In this document: positions 13,910 through 22,030 of the stretch, piece by piece
Layout: every line of letters starts with the position of its first letter
Position numbering within the stretch: position 1 is the stretch's first letter
Program-made: the position numbers and the translations under genes
From: Conus ventricosus
Taxonomy: Eukaryota > Mollusca > Gastropoda > Neogastropoda > Conidae
Direction: 5' to 3'
Length of the DNA stretch: 64,000 nucleotides
NCBI GenBank assembly: GCA_018398815.1
Contig: CM031615.1
Span: forward strand, 56,995,052-57,059,051
The notes under the pieces: model-generated
Told to the model about the DNA's origin: nothing
Database searches by the model: none
The model's input: only the letters and a program-made list of their open reading frames with translations

Positions 13910-13971
<62 letters not shown>

Positions 13972-15195
13972 CACACAAACACAAACATACACATGTATAC
14001 TCTCTCTCTCTCTATCATATGGTACAATATCAGAACCTTCAAATGCCAATGATTCTTATTTACTATTTCTAACCTGATGAATAAGGAAATGTATACTTTT
14101 CAAAGATCTTCTTTATAACATTTTTGAAAAGTAGAAGGTGGCTGTCTGACATGAGACAGACATGATAATTATGAACTTTTTTGATGAAAGCTGCTGAATT
14201 AGAAATTCCAGACTAGGGCTGACTACCATTACCATGGATGACTTTTTCCACCTCTACACAGGAACCCTATTTATCTGTCCTGACCTTTCAGACAGACTGC
14301 CACACTAGGCATTTTTGTGAGGAAGAGGAGTGGCCATCACCATAGTTCATACAACAGACTAGATCTCTGCATAGCGACCAGCCGCCGTGGCGAAGTGGTT
14401 AACGTCGCGGACTCCCGGCTGGGAGGTCGTGGGTTCGAATCCCATCAGAAGTCATGTGGGTTTTTCCTGCTCCGACCGGCTCCTACCCAGAGTTGAGTTT
14501 GCTGCGGACTCAGTTGGGAAGACTGGGACCACACAGTCGAGTTTCATCCACTTAATGGATGCGTTTCTGAGAGTGCTGCTCAAATTTCCTGACCAACACT
14601 GCAGGTGCCTGTATCTCTCGGGCCTGGTTGACGCCGGGATATATTATGAAAGGAAGCGTAGAGTACAGCCCTGTCATGTAGTCTCAGACCAAAATGGAAA
14701 TCCGTAGCATCATCTTAATCATCCTCATTCTCATCGATCAGCATAAAAAAAAATGTCTCAAATTCTCTGGCCCTTCATGCCCTGCTCTCATGGTGACCTC
14801 AATTTCGATGTCCTCTCCACGTCTGTGACCTTGGTTTGGTTCCGTCGAGGTCACCGATATCGGCGAGTCCATGGGGGCTGTCGTTGGACGGACGTGGTGG
14901 CGCCCTCCGGAGGGAGAGCTCACTCACGCCGGCTCCGCGACTAAGCAATTATTGTCGTCAGTAGGGGGCTTAGTAGGTGGTGTCCTGCGTATGTTAGATC
15001 AGAACAGGCGCCACTGAACACCACAGCAGTGCAGTGTCTCCTCTGGTGGGTTGCCTCTTGACGACTTGACATTGACTGCTTCCTGTGGATTGCCGGTGCC
15101 GGGGCTGCGGCGGGGCCGACCGGGCTGTGGCTGTGGACGGGGTGTCGGAATGAGCGGCGTGGGTGCACTGCCTCTGAGGTGGCGCAGAGAGTGGG

Positions 15196-15232
<37 letters not shown>

Positions 15233-17226
15233 TCTCTGCATAGCAGGCCATGGACGCAGACATGACAAACCTGCGAGAAGCATCGGTTCTGCAAATGGCC
15301 AAAGCTCCAGCACTTGAAACATCTCATCGGGGAAGGAATATCATACCGATCGACTCTGATATTCAAACATCCCACCTTGCTTTGTCTGTGGCAATATGGG
15401 AGTACAGAAAATAAGAAACAGGGTGCCTGCATGCACTCTGTCTGTTCCCTTTTTGACTGTAACTCTATGGCATCCATCTCTACCTGCCAATACAGCTCAG
15501 ACTCGATTTCTGTCTCAGAGATAACCTTTCAGATCTAGACATGGTCTGATATCCTTGGACAAGTTCAACTGTTTGTGTAGTGCTCAACACCCTTAATTCT
15601 CCATCCACAAGCACAGCAGCCTTCAGGTAACAATAACAAAGGAGTAATTCATGATTCTCTTCAAAATAAAATGATCTTATCCTGTAACGCCTCTGCGCCA
15701 GAATAAAATCCTTGCCTCTGGAAGTTACGATGGTGACTAATCAATGTATGAAAAAAACAAACCCAAACAGAAGATGATGCAAAATTAGGAAAGGAACTGA
15801 CCATTCTGTACTGCTCCGATTCATCAGCTGCGGCAGTGCTTCCAATGTCACCCACATTGTATCCACCTCTGTTATTGTTCTGCAAATCAGACCAATAGAT
15901 CGTCATATTAAATCAATAAATCATCACAGATTAATTCAGATCAACAAAGCGAACAGTTTTGTTCAAAATAATAATAAATTACCAATCAGTAATCATCATC
16001 AATAAAGCAAGAGTTTTATTTTATAATTATGATATTTTTCTTACATTATGATGTTACTTTAACTTTTTACGGGCTGCCCAGTGATTATGTAATTTTTAAA
16101 ACCATTATGGCAAAATCAGTAATGACCAATGGGTCAAGCAACACATGTAGCCTGGTTATAACAGCTGGTAAAAGTCTAGTGCTACGAATGCAATGGTCTC
16201 CTTTCCAGTCACCAACAACTGGCCAAATGAAAACTAAATCTGGATGTGAGCAGAACTGTTGGCTGATATGTAAAGTTTGTCAGTATTTCATTCTGTGACT
16301 GGAAAAAACATTGGCAATTGTCAGTAAGCGTGAACCCTGGTTATATAGCATGAGAGATGGGAAGACTTCACACGGTGTAGGTGTCATATGCTCCAGTCAG
16401 ATTGCTTGATGTACTAGACTTTGTCTACGCGCCAACTGTGCTCATATTAAAAGCTTTCCTTTGTGTTACAGCAGAGTTATGGCACTTGGTTTTCAATCCT
16501 AGCATCACAGATGGCTTATGGCTGAAGGGTGGAGATTTTTTTCCAGCTCAGCAACATCAACTTTTAGGTACATCTGAATTGTTATGCCTGAACCAGTTCA
16601 AACTTTTTACCAGAGAAATGAAGTTTTTGTTATCCATGTAAACATTTAGCAAGCTATGGAAACATGTAAATAACCATTGAACTAATCATGACATCAGCGT
16701 CTTCCATATGATCTCACTGCCTTAAAACAAAGATCAGGGCTGTAATTTAAAGAGTTCTGGGGTCTTGTGTATGAACACTCATATCAAAAGAGCGCAAGAC
16801 TAGCTAGAGCTGCACGCTTGCTGGGTTACACATTTTGCTCAATTTTTGGACAATCCATTTCGAACACACTGTCAGAAGATACTTATCTAATCAAGTGCTG
16901 TTGAATCAGAATGTGTGTGTGTGAAATCTGAATGATGAACAAATATGGTTTTGTATAAACATTCACACAGACATGCGAATGCAGATATGGTTAAAAAAAA
17001 AATCGGCTTCATCTATAACAGATCTATATGAATTAAGAAAGAATGTTTGAAAAATGTTCTCACACACCTGAGAATCAAACATTCTGTTTGCATTTTTTCT
17101 GGCTGCTGACTTCTCATTAAGTCGGTTGTTGGACCCTCTTGGAACATGTAAGTAGATGTCAGCCGAAATCAATGATGCACACAGTACTACTGTTAGCCAT
17201 ACACATCCAGGCATTGGCTTCATCAT
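1438..17226 (-). CDS. DD3-3-like: Gene A: DD3-3-like secreted protein, 11 visible coding exons, 3' end outside window
   Basis: This entry is the gene envelope; exons are listed separately. The start ATG-ATG at 17226 follows directly after a polypyrimidine tract and CAG, so translation begins at the start of exon 1 and a 5' non-coding exon must lie upstream. The product has a hydrophobic signal peptide (about residues 8-21, [14 protein letters not shown]) and then the family hallmark [13 protein letters not shown]. Summed exons give about 520 codons before the window ends, if one missing base is allowed in each of exons 3 and 4. Landmarks are [75 protein letters not shown] and [12 protein letters not shown]. 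The family is secreted and has no activity known to me. Introns are full of repeats. Confidence 0.85.
1728..2604. other. Gene A intron 10, no recognised feature
   Basis: AT-rich intron of 877 bp with ordinary splice signals. Only short purine- and T-rich runs are seen. Confidence 0.6.
2605..2667 (-). CDS. Gene A exon 10
   Basis: 63 nt; acceptor TTTTTCAG before 2667 and donor CT|GTAAGT at 2605. It encodes (R)[20 protein letters not shown](L). The YNIST start and the phase-2 intron in front of it match gene B exon 9 exactly, the only intron position shared by the two paralogues. Confidence 0.92.
2906..3010 (-). CDS. Gene A exon 9
   Basis: 105 nt; acceptor GTTCCAG before 3010, donor ATGAG|GTGGGT after 2906, phase 2 on both sides. 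It encodes [20 protein letters not shown] followed by [14 protein letters not shown](R). NHLGNG and CVLR-[IM]-R are family landmarks that also occur in gene B exon 8. Confidence 0.92.
3011..3750. other. Gene A intron 8, upper part: (GA)n and unique sequence
   Basis: Contains an imperfect (GA)n tract around 3060-3145 and a C-run near 3376-3386. Nothing coding recognised. Confidence 0.6.
3754..4190. repeat. 42-bp minisatellite abutting a splice donor
   Basis: About ten diverged copies of a unit near 42 bp built around TTATGAGAACAGTCCATTCT, followed by a TATTGAYGGCAAAAGCCAGT part. The array ends within a few bases of the gene A exon 8 donor at 4192. Open frames here on both strands are by-products of a period divisible by three. 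Confidence 0.9.
4193..4340 (-). CDS. Gene A exon 8
   Basis: 148 nt; acceptor TGTTTTCAG before 4340, donor TCAAG|GTCAGG after 4193; phase 1 in, phase 2 out. It encodes [20 protein letters not shown], then [17 protein letters not shown] and [11 protein letters not shown](R). It corresponds to DCE..RFAPHGVAAPDCRETEFTR of gene B; the paired cysteines and the final [WT]-[SR] before NHLGNG align. Confidence 0.88.
4360..4620. repeat. Foldback-family repeat, copy 1
   Basis: Carries the shared core GACGCGTTTCGACCTCTTAG, then GTCTTCTTC(A/T)GGCAAGA and ACAACATTCAGAACAAT. The same core occurs at about 10095-10290, 38500-38630, 42465-42790 and 49085-49290. This copy is a single arm; the 42.5-kb copy shows both. 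Confidence 0.85.
4970..5027 (-). CDS. Gene A exon 7 (probable)
   Basis: 58 nt; acceptor AAATGAG before 5027, donor ACAG|GTGAGT after 4970; phase 0 in, phase 1 out, joining exons 6 and 8 in frame. It encodes [19 protein letters not shown](E). The pyrimidine tract upstream is poor (CTCTCCATTTTTATTAAATG). The first 25 nt of the exon lie inside a long inverted repeat (see 5003-5377), so this exon is less certain than the others. Confidence 0.65.
5003..5377. repeat. 375-bp imperfect inverted repeat (foldback/MITE-like)
   Basis: The left arm from about 5003 (GGAACAACGCCATACATCAG, then GGAGCTAACTCTTCC, then GGCCAACAG) is matched in reverse complement by the right arm ending at 5377 (CCTGACGTATGGCGTTGTTCC, with GGAAGAGTTAGCTCCC and TTGGCC inside). 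Similarity continues weakly toward a centre near 5190. The outer boundary falls within gene A exon 7, and the right arm preserves the same residues NPDVWRCS on the other strand. Confidence 0.85.
5378..5892. other. Gene A intron 6, rest; no recognised feature
   Basis: AT-rich intron sequence with an A-run near 5409. No coding similarity seen. Confidence 0.55.
5893..6031 (-). CDS. Gene A exon 6
   Basis: 139 nt; acceptor GTGTGCAG before 6031, donor CGCCC|GTAAGG after 5893; phase 2 in, phase 0 out. It encodes (S)[18 protein letters not shown], then [20 protein letters not shown] and [19 protein letters not shown] matches C-E-F-Y-Q-R-E-S-Q-N-V of gene B exon 7. The downstream Gly/Cys-rich insert has no counterpart in gene B. 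Confidence 0.88.
6130..6240 (+). repeat. SINE/LINE 3' tail with conserved GTAAAGCGCTTAGAG motif
   Basis: TTTGTAAAGCGCTTAGAG followed by TTAAGCGCTATATAAG and an (ATT)n tail. This tail module is widely shared among metazoan SINEs and their partner LINEs (established knowledge). No promoter head is recognisable upstream, so the copy is 5'-truncated. Confidence 0.75.
6241..6789. other. Gene A intron 5 segment, no recognised feature
   Basis: Mixed-composition sequence without convincing coding or repeat signal. Confidence 0.55.
6790..7480. repeat. 27-bp minisatellite
   Basis: About two dozen copies of a 27-bp unit around AATGGTCACATACCCAACAA plus TCTCACC, in gene A intron 5. The first few units are diverged; the unit is more uniform from about 6900. 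Occasional 1-2 nt insertions (CCCCCAAC) shift the frame. Long open frames on both strands (N-G-H-I-P-N-N-L-T repeats) follow from the 27-bp period and are not a gene. Confidence 0.95.
7481..7890. other. Gene A intron 5 segment, no recognised feature
   Basis: No coding similarity or repeat recognised. Confidence 0.5.
7890..8175 (+). pseudogene. Possible CR1/L2-type LINE 3' end relic
   Basis: In mixed frames the plus strand reads as the characteristic end of CR1/L2-type ORF2 (a short-hydrophobic stretch then [14 protein letters not shown]), followed by an untranslated stretch ending AATTAAGTGCTTTGC. Stops and shifts are present. The call rests on this terminal motif only. Confidence 0.5.
8272..8464 (-). 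CDS. Gene A exon 5
   Basis: 193 nt, uninterrupted; acceptor AATCTCAG before 8464, donor TGCAG|GTTAG after 8272; phase 1 in, phase 2 out. It encodes [40 protein letters not shown] and [20 protein letters not shown]. Gene B splits the same stretch into parts of three exons (introns after FTADQ and before DIAV). Confidence 0.95.
8660..9060. repeat. (GA)n / (CA)n microsatellites
   Basis: A long (GA)n tract at 8721-8800, then mixed CACACATGCAC repeats and (GA)n at 9022-9067, in gene A intron 4. Confidence 0.95.
9130..9590 (-). pseudogene. LINE ORF2 C-terminal relic with CPSCG zinc motif
   Basis: The minus strand reads [48 protein letters not shown] and [10 protein letters not shown], a pattern typical of the C-terminal cysteine/histidine region of non-LTR RT proteins. 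A roughly 35-bp segment (GGATTTTGTTACATTTCATT..) is directly duplicated at 9161-9234. Stops interrupt the frame. Confidence 0.7.
9640..9720. repeat. (GA)n microsatellite
   Basis: Perfect to near-perfect GA repeat ending in a GACAGA variant. Confidence 0.95.
9863..10032 (-). CDS. Gene A exon 4, with 1-nt frameshift
   Basis: 170 nt; acceptor TTTTACAG before 10032, donor AACAGAG|GTGACC after 9863. Frame one gives [28 protein letters not shown]; from there the family sequence [17 protein letters not shown] continues one base out of frame. The break is at TTCATGAG near 9910-9917, where the two frames would meet if one C were present. With 171 nt, phases to exons 3 and 5 agree; as written the exon cannot be translated through. 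Confidence 0.87.
10090..10290. repeat. Foldback-family repeat, copy 2
   Basis: Reverse orientation relative to copy 1: TTGCCTGAAGAAGACCTAAA, AGGTCGAAATGTGCCGTGG, then TTGTTTGTCCCTGTTGTTTGG, CCGCCTGCAGTCACCTCAC. Confidence 0.85.
10291..11738. other. Gene A intron 3, main part; no recognised feature
   Basis: About 1.4 kb without coding similarity, RNA gene or tandem repeat that I can support. Confidence 0.55.
11739..11894 (-). CDS. Gene A exon 3, with 1-nt frameshift
   Basis: 156 nt; acceptor ACTCCCAG before 11894, donor CCAGAG|GTATGG after 11739. It enters as QYFQSDSSG and continues, one base out of frame, as [40 protein letters not shown]. The break is at the GGG of TCAGGGAGAGC (11868-11870); one extra G would restore agreement with the intron phases on both sides. 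WTNQH-[GS]-CG and LQY-[AM]-C match gene B exon 4. Confidence 0.88.
11985..12535. repeat. (GA)n, (AAAT)n, (GT)n microsatellite cluster
   Basis: (GA)n 11990-12115, AAATA-rich 12255-12310, (GT)n 12384-12434, (GA)n 12455-12540, in gene A intron 2. Confidence 0.95.
12631..12703. repeat. Short hairpin repeat, ~30-bp arms
   Basis: AGTGTAACTCTTGCTCCCAC-AAGAAAAATACA and its near reverse complement (GTATTTGTTTTCTTGTGAAG-CAAGAGTTACTCT) are separated by a G-rich loop of about 8 nt. Part of the same motif, GGTAACTCTTGCTCCCAC, recurs at 22954-22972 next to a shared CCCTGCCTC[AG]TTTCA[TC]ATTTAC segment. Confidence 0.8.
12930..13275. repeat. (GT)n microsatellite
   Basis: Several GT runs separated by GCATGC-type variants. 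Confidence 0.97.
13600..13690 (-). repeat. LINE tail fragment (GGCTGGGCTATAAGCAA family), diverged
   Basis: In reverse complement it reads GGGTGACAGCCCTATATTAC..TTGCAGTTGACTGGGCTATAAGCAA, matching the tails at 36300-36390 and 47760-47840. Confidence 0.65.
13785..14020. repeat. (CA)n/(CT)n microsatellite
   Basis: Runs of CA with ACATGCATG interruptions, then a short CT run at 14001-14013. Confidence 0.97.
14361..14375. repeat. Target-site duplication, left copy
   Basis: AGATCTCTGCATAGC, identical to 15230-15244. Confidence 0.95.
14376..15229 (+). mobile_element. ~855-bp tRNA-headed SINE-like retroelement with poly(A) and TSD
   Basis: The head carries RNA polymerase III boxes of a tRNA: A box TGGCGAAGTGG (14388-14398) and B box GGTTCGAATCC (14432-14442). 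The body includes a CATCATCTTAATCATCCTCA segment near 14709, continues through GGCCCTTCATGCCCTGCTCTC and TAGGTGGTGTCCTGCGTATG, and ends in a run of about 30 A (15201-15230). It is flanked by identical 15-bp target duplications, so the whole unit inserted as one piece. A diverged, 5'-truncated second copy with the same internal order lies at 30735-31220. Confidence 0.9.
15230..15244. repeat. Target-site duplication, right copy
   Basis: AGATCTCTGCATAGC, identical to 14361-14375. Confidence 0.95.
15244..15477 (-). pseudogene. LINE ORF1 (gag-like) zinc-knuckle relic
   Basis: The minus strand reads [27 protein letters not shown], a CCHC zinc knuckle of the kind found in ORF1 of Jockey-type non-LTR elements, preceded by a short conserved stretch and interrupted at 15244 by insertion of the SINE described above. 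No ORF1 sequence was recognised on the far side. Confidence 0.65.
15802..15879 (-). CDS. Gene A exon 2
   Basis: 78 nt, 26 codons, phase 0 on both sides; acceptor GATTTGCAG before 15879, donor GAATG|GTCAGT after 15802. It encodes [28 protein letters not shown]-[ND]-RGGYNVG is shared with gene B exon 3. Confidence 0.93.
15880..17067. other. Gene A intron 1 (coding), no recognised feature
   Basis: AT-rich sequence; open frames such as that at 16381-16641 show no family resemblance. Confidence 0.55.
17068..17226 (-). CDS. Gene A exon 1 (signal peptide and start)
   Basis: 159 nt, 53 codons. ATG-ATG at 17226 directly follows TTCTTCTTTTTCAG, an acceptor; the donor is TCTCAG|GTGTGTG after 17068. 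It encodes [22 protein letters not shown], then [20 protein letters not shown] and [11 protein letters not shown]. The hydrophobic core and small residues before D predict secretion. Gene B divides the same region over three exons. Confidence 0.93.
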
Positions 17227-17854
17227 CTGAAAAAGAAGAAGAAAAAAAGTCAAATACAACAGGATGTTGATGAAATAAGCAAATCTCTTCAATATCTCTA
17301 GGTTTGGCTAACATCATGGGTGGGCGGACAAATAAAAACAAATAATCTGAAAACAATCATGGATGGTTTTTTTGAGAAAACAGTATTCATAACCTGCAAA
17401 AATGATAATGAGGTGGATGGTTGAACCTTCACCGGAACCCTTTCACACAATAGGCCAATGGGGAGGGTGTTATAGAGTGCATTTTGCGTATACTATGGCA
17501 CCAATAACACATCTGAGTCTGTGCATAGATGATATTTATTACATGTGAGTGAGGCCTACGGGCGATGGCAGTATAGAGACCTTTTGTGCACCAATGGCAC
17601 CAGTGACACATGTATCTGAGTCTGTGGGTGATGACAATGAGTGATGTGGATGGGGAACTATGCCTTCACAATGTGTGGAATAACAGTACAGCTGGTTAGA
17701 TTTGAAAGGTGACTAATGAATCCAACAGAACCTTCATCAGCATCCAGAATTCTGGGACAGATTTTAAGGCTATATGTATTTTATGAGCAGAGAAAATGTC
17801 TTCCTTTTCCCTGAAAGAACCTGCATGCATATATGAGATGCTTAATGAAGAAAC

Positions 17855-18012
<158 letters not shown>

Positions 18013-18164
18013 AACAGAATGTTCGGTCTGGAGAGAAAACTACTAAGCATTCAATGTTTTAAATGTTTTATAAATCGCTCATAAATACATGTGATGGGGA
18101 CTGCTTAATCAGTTAATGGATATTTTCCTATATTTGACTGGGTCCTCTTAAAGTCTTATTTAGC

Positions 18165-18240
18165 CCTGATTGTGTCCCACTGGATCTGACTGTGTCCCAC
18201 TGGATCTGATTGTGTCCCACTGGATCTGATTGGGCCTGAC
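18165..18240. repeat. 20-bp tandem motif, ~3.5 copies
   Basis: Unit GATTGTGTCCCACTGGATCT, copies nearly identical, trailing into diverged GGGCCTGACTGAGTG and CCTGGGTCCATATGGGTCC. Confidence 0.85.
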
Positions 18241-18494
18241 TGAGTGTAACAGGGTTTGATTTGGTGTCCCTGGGTCCATATGGGTCCAACTGTGTGTTCT
18301 GAAAGGGGAAGGGGAAGAAGAGAAAAATATGGAGCAAATAAAGTTCAGTTCTTTGGTTAAATTAAAGGATATACCGGTAAGATTCATGCAACACTAGGGT
18401 AAATGATGATAATTTTAAAGTCCTGACAAAACTATGTAAGTGATATGAAGAAGCTAGGAAAACAATGTATAAAAGGGAAGGACACAGAGAGTGG

Positions 18495-18611
18495 GGGAGG
18501 GGGTGAGAGAGAGAGAGAGAGGGGGGGGGGGCGAGGAGAGGAGAGAGGAGAGGAATGGAGAATAGAGGAGAGGAGAGGAGAGGAGAGGAGAGGAGACGAG
18601 AGAGAGAGGAG

Positions 18612-18710
<99 letters not shown>

Positions 18711-18720
18711 CAGAGTGAGA
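18495..18720. repeat. (GA)n with GAGGAGAG variants
   Basis: Purine tract; it directly abuts the truncated integrase end of the gypsy-like element at 18753. Confidence 0.95.
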
Positions 18721-18752
18721 AAGAGACTGATTGACTGATTTTTAATATGCAA

Positions 18753-19958
18753 TCATATGATATCAGGTTTGCCAAACAGGGCCAGCATCTTTTTTGTCTC
18801 AATGGCAACAGCTGAGCTGCTTGCTTTGTCTATTTGAACGGTCACAGGGAACTTCGAGAAGTAATCAGCGATGAACAGGTAAGTTACGCCATCTATTTCA
18901 AAGAGGTCTGTGCCTAGTTTTTTCCATGGTGCACTGGGTATCTCATGTGGAGTCAGTGGCTCACTTTGATTTGCTGGTCTGGTTTCTTGGCATGCGTCAC
19001 AGGCCTGAATCATGTCTGTGATGTCTTTGGTAATGTTCTGCCAGAACACAGATTCTCTTGCCAACAACCGCGTTTTTTCAATCCCTTGGTGAGCTTTGTG
19101 CAGTTGTAACAAGATACTTCTCTGTAGTGATGAAGGAATGATGACTTGAGGGCCTTTGAATATGATGCCATTTTCCACTCCCAGTTCATCTCTGAAGGAC
19201 CAGTAGTACCTTATTTCTGTCGGAACTTCCTTGATTGACTGTGGCCAACCTTGGATGATGGTTTCCTTGAGCAAGCAAAGTGTGTGGTCTCTGTCCGTTT
19301 CTTCACACAGTTCTTCTTGCTTTTTGTAGGTGAAGTTGATGAGATCAAGGTAATCAAAGTCGATTTCTCCCGGTGTCCAGTCTACACCATCAATCCTCTC
19401 ATCAAGGGGAATGCTCTCTTCGTCCTTGGGATCAGGTAGCCGTGACAGCGTGTCAGATAGGGTCATGGTGCTACCTGGCTTGTATGTCAGTTGAAAATCA
19501 TACCCCTGGATTTTGTACAGCATCCTTTGCAGACGGGGTGGAGCCTTGTGCAGTGGTTTGTCAACAATCATCACCAGTGGCTTGTGGTCTGTCGCAACTT
19601 TGAAATGTCTGCCGTATAAGTAGGTGTGGAGGCGGGTTATGCCAAACACAATTGCCAACATTTCTCTGTCTATGTTGGGGTAGTTGCTCTGTGTTTGATT
19701 AAGTGTTTTTGATGCAAAAGCAACTGGACGGTTGTTCTGAAGAAGGGCGGCACCCACTCCTTTTTGGCTTGCATCCACCTCCAGTGTAACAGACTTCTTT
19801 GGATCGTAGTATGCCAGGCAGGCTTCACTGGATAAAGTTGCTTTCAGTTCATTGAAGCAGCTGATGTGGTCTTCATGCAGGATGAATGGCGTATCCTTCT
19901 TCAGTAGATCTCTGAGTGGTTGTGATTTGTCACTGAAGTTTGGGAGGAATGATGCCAT
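18753..19958 (-). pseudogene. Ty3/gypsy-like RNase H and partial integrase
   Basis: The open frame begins with MASFLPNFSDKSQPLRDLL, the end of the RT connection; RNase H follows (VTLEVDASQKGVGAALLQNN, DREMLAIVFG, TDHKPL). Integrase starts with the HHCC finger (H-x3-H in HKAHQ.. and C-DAC-QE) and the first catalytic aspartate in GTDLFEI. The frame ends at FGKPDII, so the second catalytic aspartate and the glutamate are absent: the integrase is truncated against the adjacent (GA)n tract. Confidence 0.88.
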
Positions 19959-19959
19959 G

Positions 19960-20640
19960 TTATGTCATGATGCCGAGGAATCTCTGGAGGTCCTCTTTTG
20001 TCTGTGGCACAGGCATTTGTTTGATGGCCTTGACCTTTTCTGGATCGGGTTTGATGCCATCAGTGGAGTAGATGTTTCCAAAGAAGGATATTTGTGACTT
20101 GCGGATTTCACATTTTTCAGAATTGAAGACCAATCCACATTTTTCTGCTCTATCCATGAGGCTTTTGAGGTTGTGATCATGTTCTTTTTCATCCTTTCCA
20201 TGGACACACACATCATCGTGTATACCCGTGACTCCTGGCAGATCTTCGAGGATCTCGTCCATTCTTGCCTGGAAGATGTCTTGGCTTACGTTCAGCCCAG
20301 AAGGAAGTCTGGTCCAGCAGTAGCGTCCAAATGGTGTTCTGAACGTGGTGAGTAACTGGCTATCTGGGTCCAGGTGAACTGACCAATATCCAGCTTTTGC
20401 ATCCAGTTTTGCTGAACACACGTGAGCCGGCAAACTCAGCGTTCAACTCTTCTAGTGTGGGGATTTTGTGTGGGCATCTCTTCAGTGACTGGTTTAACTT
20501 CTTGGGATCAATGCAGATTCTCAATGACCCATCTTTCTTTGTTGAGAAGGCTAGACTTGAACACCAGTCTGTATGCTCTGTGACTGGTCAAATCACTCCG
20601 TTGTCTTTCATTTTTTTTAGTTCTGCTTTCAGCTTTTTCT
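19960..20640 (-). pseudogene. Ty3/gypsy-like reverse transcriptase, frameshifted
   Basis: LDAKAGYWSVHLDPDSQLLT, TPFGRYCWTRLPSGLNVSQD, F-Q-A-R-M-D-E and the active-site region GVTGIHDDVCVHG are recognisable, followed by FNSEKCEIRKSQISFFGNIY. The catalytic box reads H-D-D instead of the more usual [YFA]-D-D. The protein is one base out of frame with the RNase H part at 19958-19960, and the 20430-20640 part is in another frame. Confidence 0.88.
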
Positions 20641-21110
20641 TGACGTGAACTGGGCATTTCCTTGGTGGGTCAATGAATGGTTTGGCATCCTGCTTGACGA
20701 AGAGCTTTGCAGGCTTTTCGAAACTCCCAATGTGTCGAACTGTTTGGGATAGGCGTTTTTCAAATCTTGAACAGATTTCAAGTCAGAGGCAGGGAGGTTG
20801 ACTCGTGTTTGTGGTTCACTCTTCATTGCATTGCAGTTGATTGTAACCAGGTTCAGCTTTTCACATGTGGGCAGGCCTATGATAGGTGTTCCAGGTACAT
20901 CCACCACGTAGAATTTGGCAGTTATATAGTCTGTTTGCTTTTTGATCTTGATCGAGATTGTTCCCAGGCATGGAATATCCTGGCCATTGTATGCTGTCAG
21001 TCATACATTGTGTTCTTTCTGAAGCACACCCTTGAATTTGTCTCCATACATCTGTCGAATTGTGCGCACCGGCAATGTGTTTCCTGCTGCACCAGTGTCG
21101 ATTTTCAGTT
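20641..21110 (-). pseudogene. Ty3/gypsy-like aspartic protease region
   Basis: LKIDTGAAGNTLPVRT near 21070-21110 carries the D-T-G-A catalytic motif; downstream are FYVVDVPGTPIIGLPTCEKL and a spacer leading to the RT. The frame is interrupted by stops around 21000. Confidence 0.8.
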
Positions 21111-22030
21111 TTAACTTATGTTGCCTCTTTTCTGTGGCAGTCTGATGCGAAGATTAGTGAAGGCCTCTTTTCGCACTGTTTGACTGGATATTTGGATGCA
21201 GTCAAACTGCTCATCGCTGTCGCTAGAATTTCCTGTGTCAGTGTCATAGTCTCCAACTTCATTTATGTTTCTAGATTTTTTCTTGTGACGTCTGTGCTTC
21301 CTGCTGACGTCACTGCTCTTTCTCTCTCTGTTGCTGTGTGCACTGCGGCATTCACTCTTCCAGTGGTTCTTTTTTCCACAAGCTCTGCGCACGTGTCTCC
21401 ATATGCAGGACATTTGCATGGTGGGTGAGTTAGTCCACAGCTCCTGCATTTGCCTTTCATTTGCTGTGTGTCGACATTGACAGGAGGTATGGCTGCCATG
21501 GCTTTGAGTTTACTCTTTCCTTCAATGATTGCTTCGAATCTGTGGCCTTCTTGTAGAGCTTGTTCAAGGGAATATGCCTTTTCTTTGCTCAGGAGTTCTC
21601 TCTGGAAAGCTTTGATTGGTGTCGATGCTATGATCAACTCAAGCAGTCTTTCTTCTAGCTCATTCTGCTCAAACTGGCACTCGAGTGCAGTAGTTCTGGC
21701 TCTTGTGCAAAAGTCATCCAGAGTTTCGTTTTCTGACTGTCTCGTGCTCATCAACTGCAGGCGGTGAACTCGGAAATTGATATTGACTTGTAGCTGGCCT
21801 TCAAAAAACATCCACAGTTTGTCTGGGTCTTTCTTGTCTTGCTCAGACAGCCCAAAAGCGTGTAGTCGTTTGATACCTTCAGCGCCAAGGCCACGTAGAA
21901 TTTTTAACGCTTTCTTCTCTGGCCTAGTTACGCTTTCATCTTCCACAAAGTATGCGATGGTCTGCTTGAAAATTGCTAGCGCTTCAGCTAGGTTCTCTCC
22001 TGACCAGTCCATCTCCGGAATTTTCGCCAT
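21111..22030 (-). pseudogene. Ty3/gypsy-like gag with two zinc knuckles
   Basis: Starts MAKIPEMDWSGENLAEALAI at 22030. A helical capsid-like segment (LQVNINFRVHRLQLMSTRQS, then NETLDDFCTRARTTALECQF) is followed by Cys/His motifs C-R-S-C-G-L-T-H-P-P-C-K-C and C-G-K-K-N-H-W-K-S-E-C. The frame changes near 21400, between the two knuckles; a strongly basic tail follows (SRKHRRHKKKSRN). Confidence 0.88.

Noticed and set aside
14387..14460. Candidate tRNA gene
   Set aside because: A and B boxes are present, but the acceptor and anticodon arms do not pair well and the segment continues into an 855-bp poly(A)-tailed unit with target duplications; it is a SINE head.
16381..16641. 86-codon plus-strand frame in gene A intron 1
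   Set aside because: No recognisable domain, no splice context, opposite strand to the host gene.
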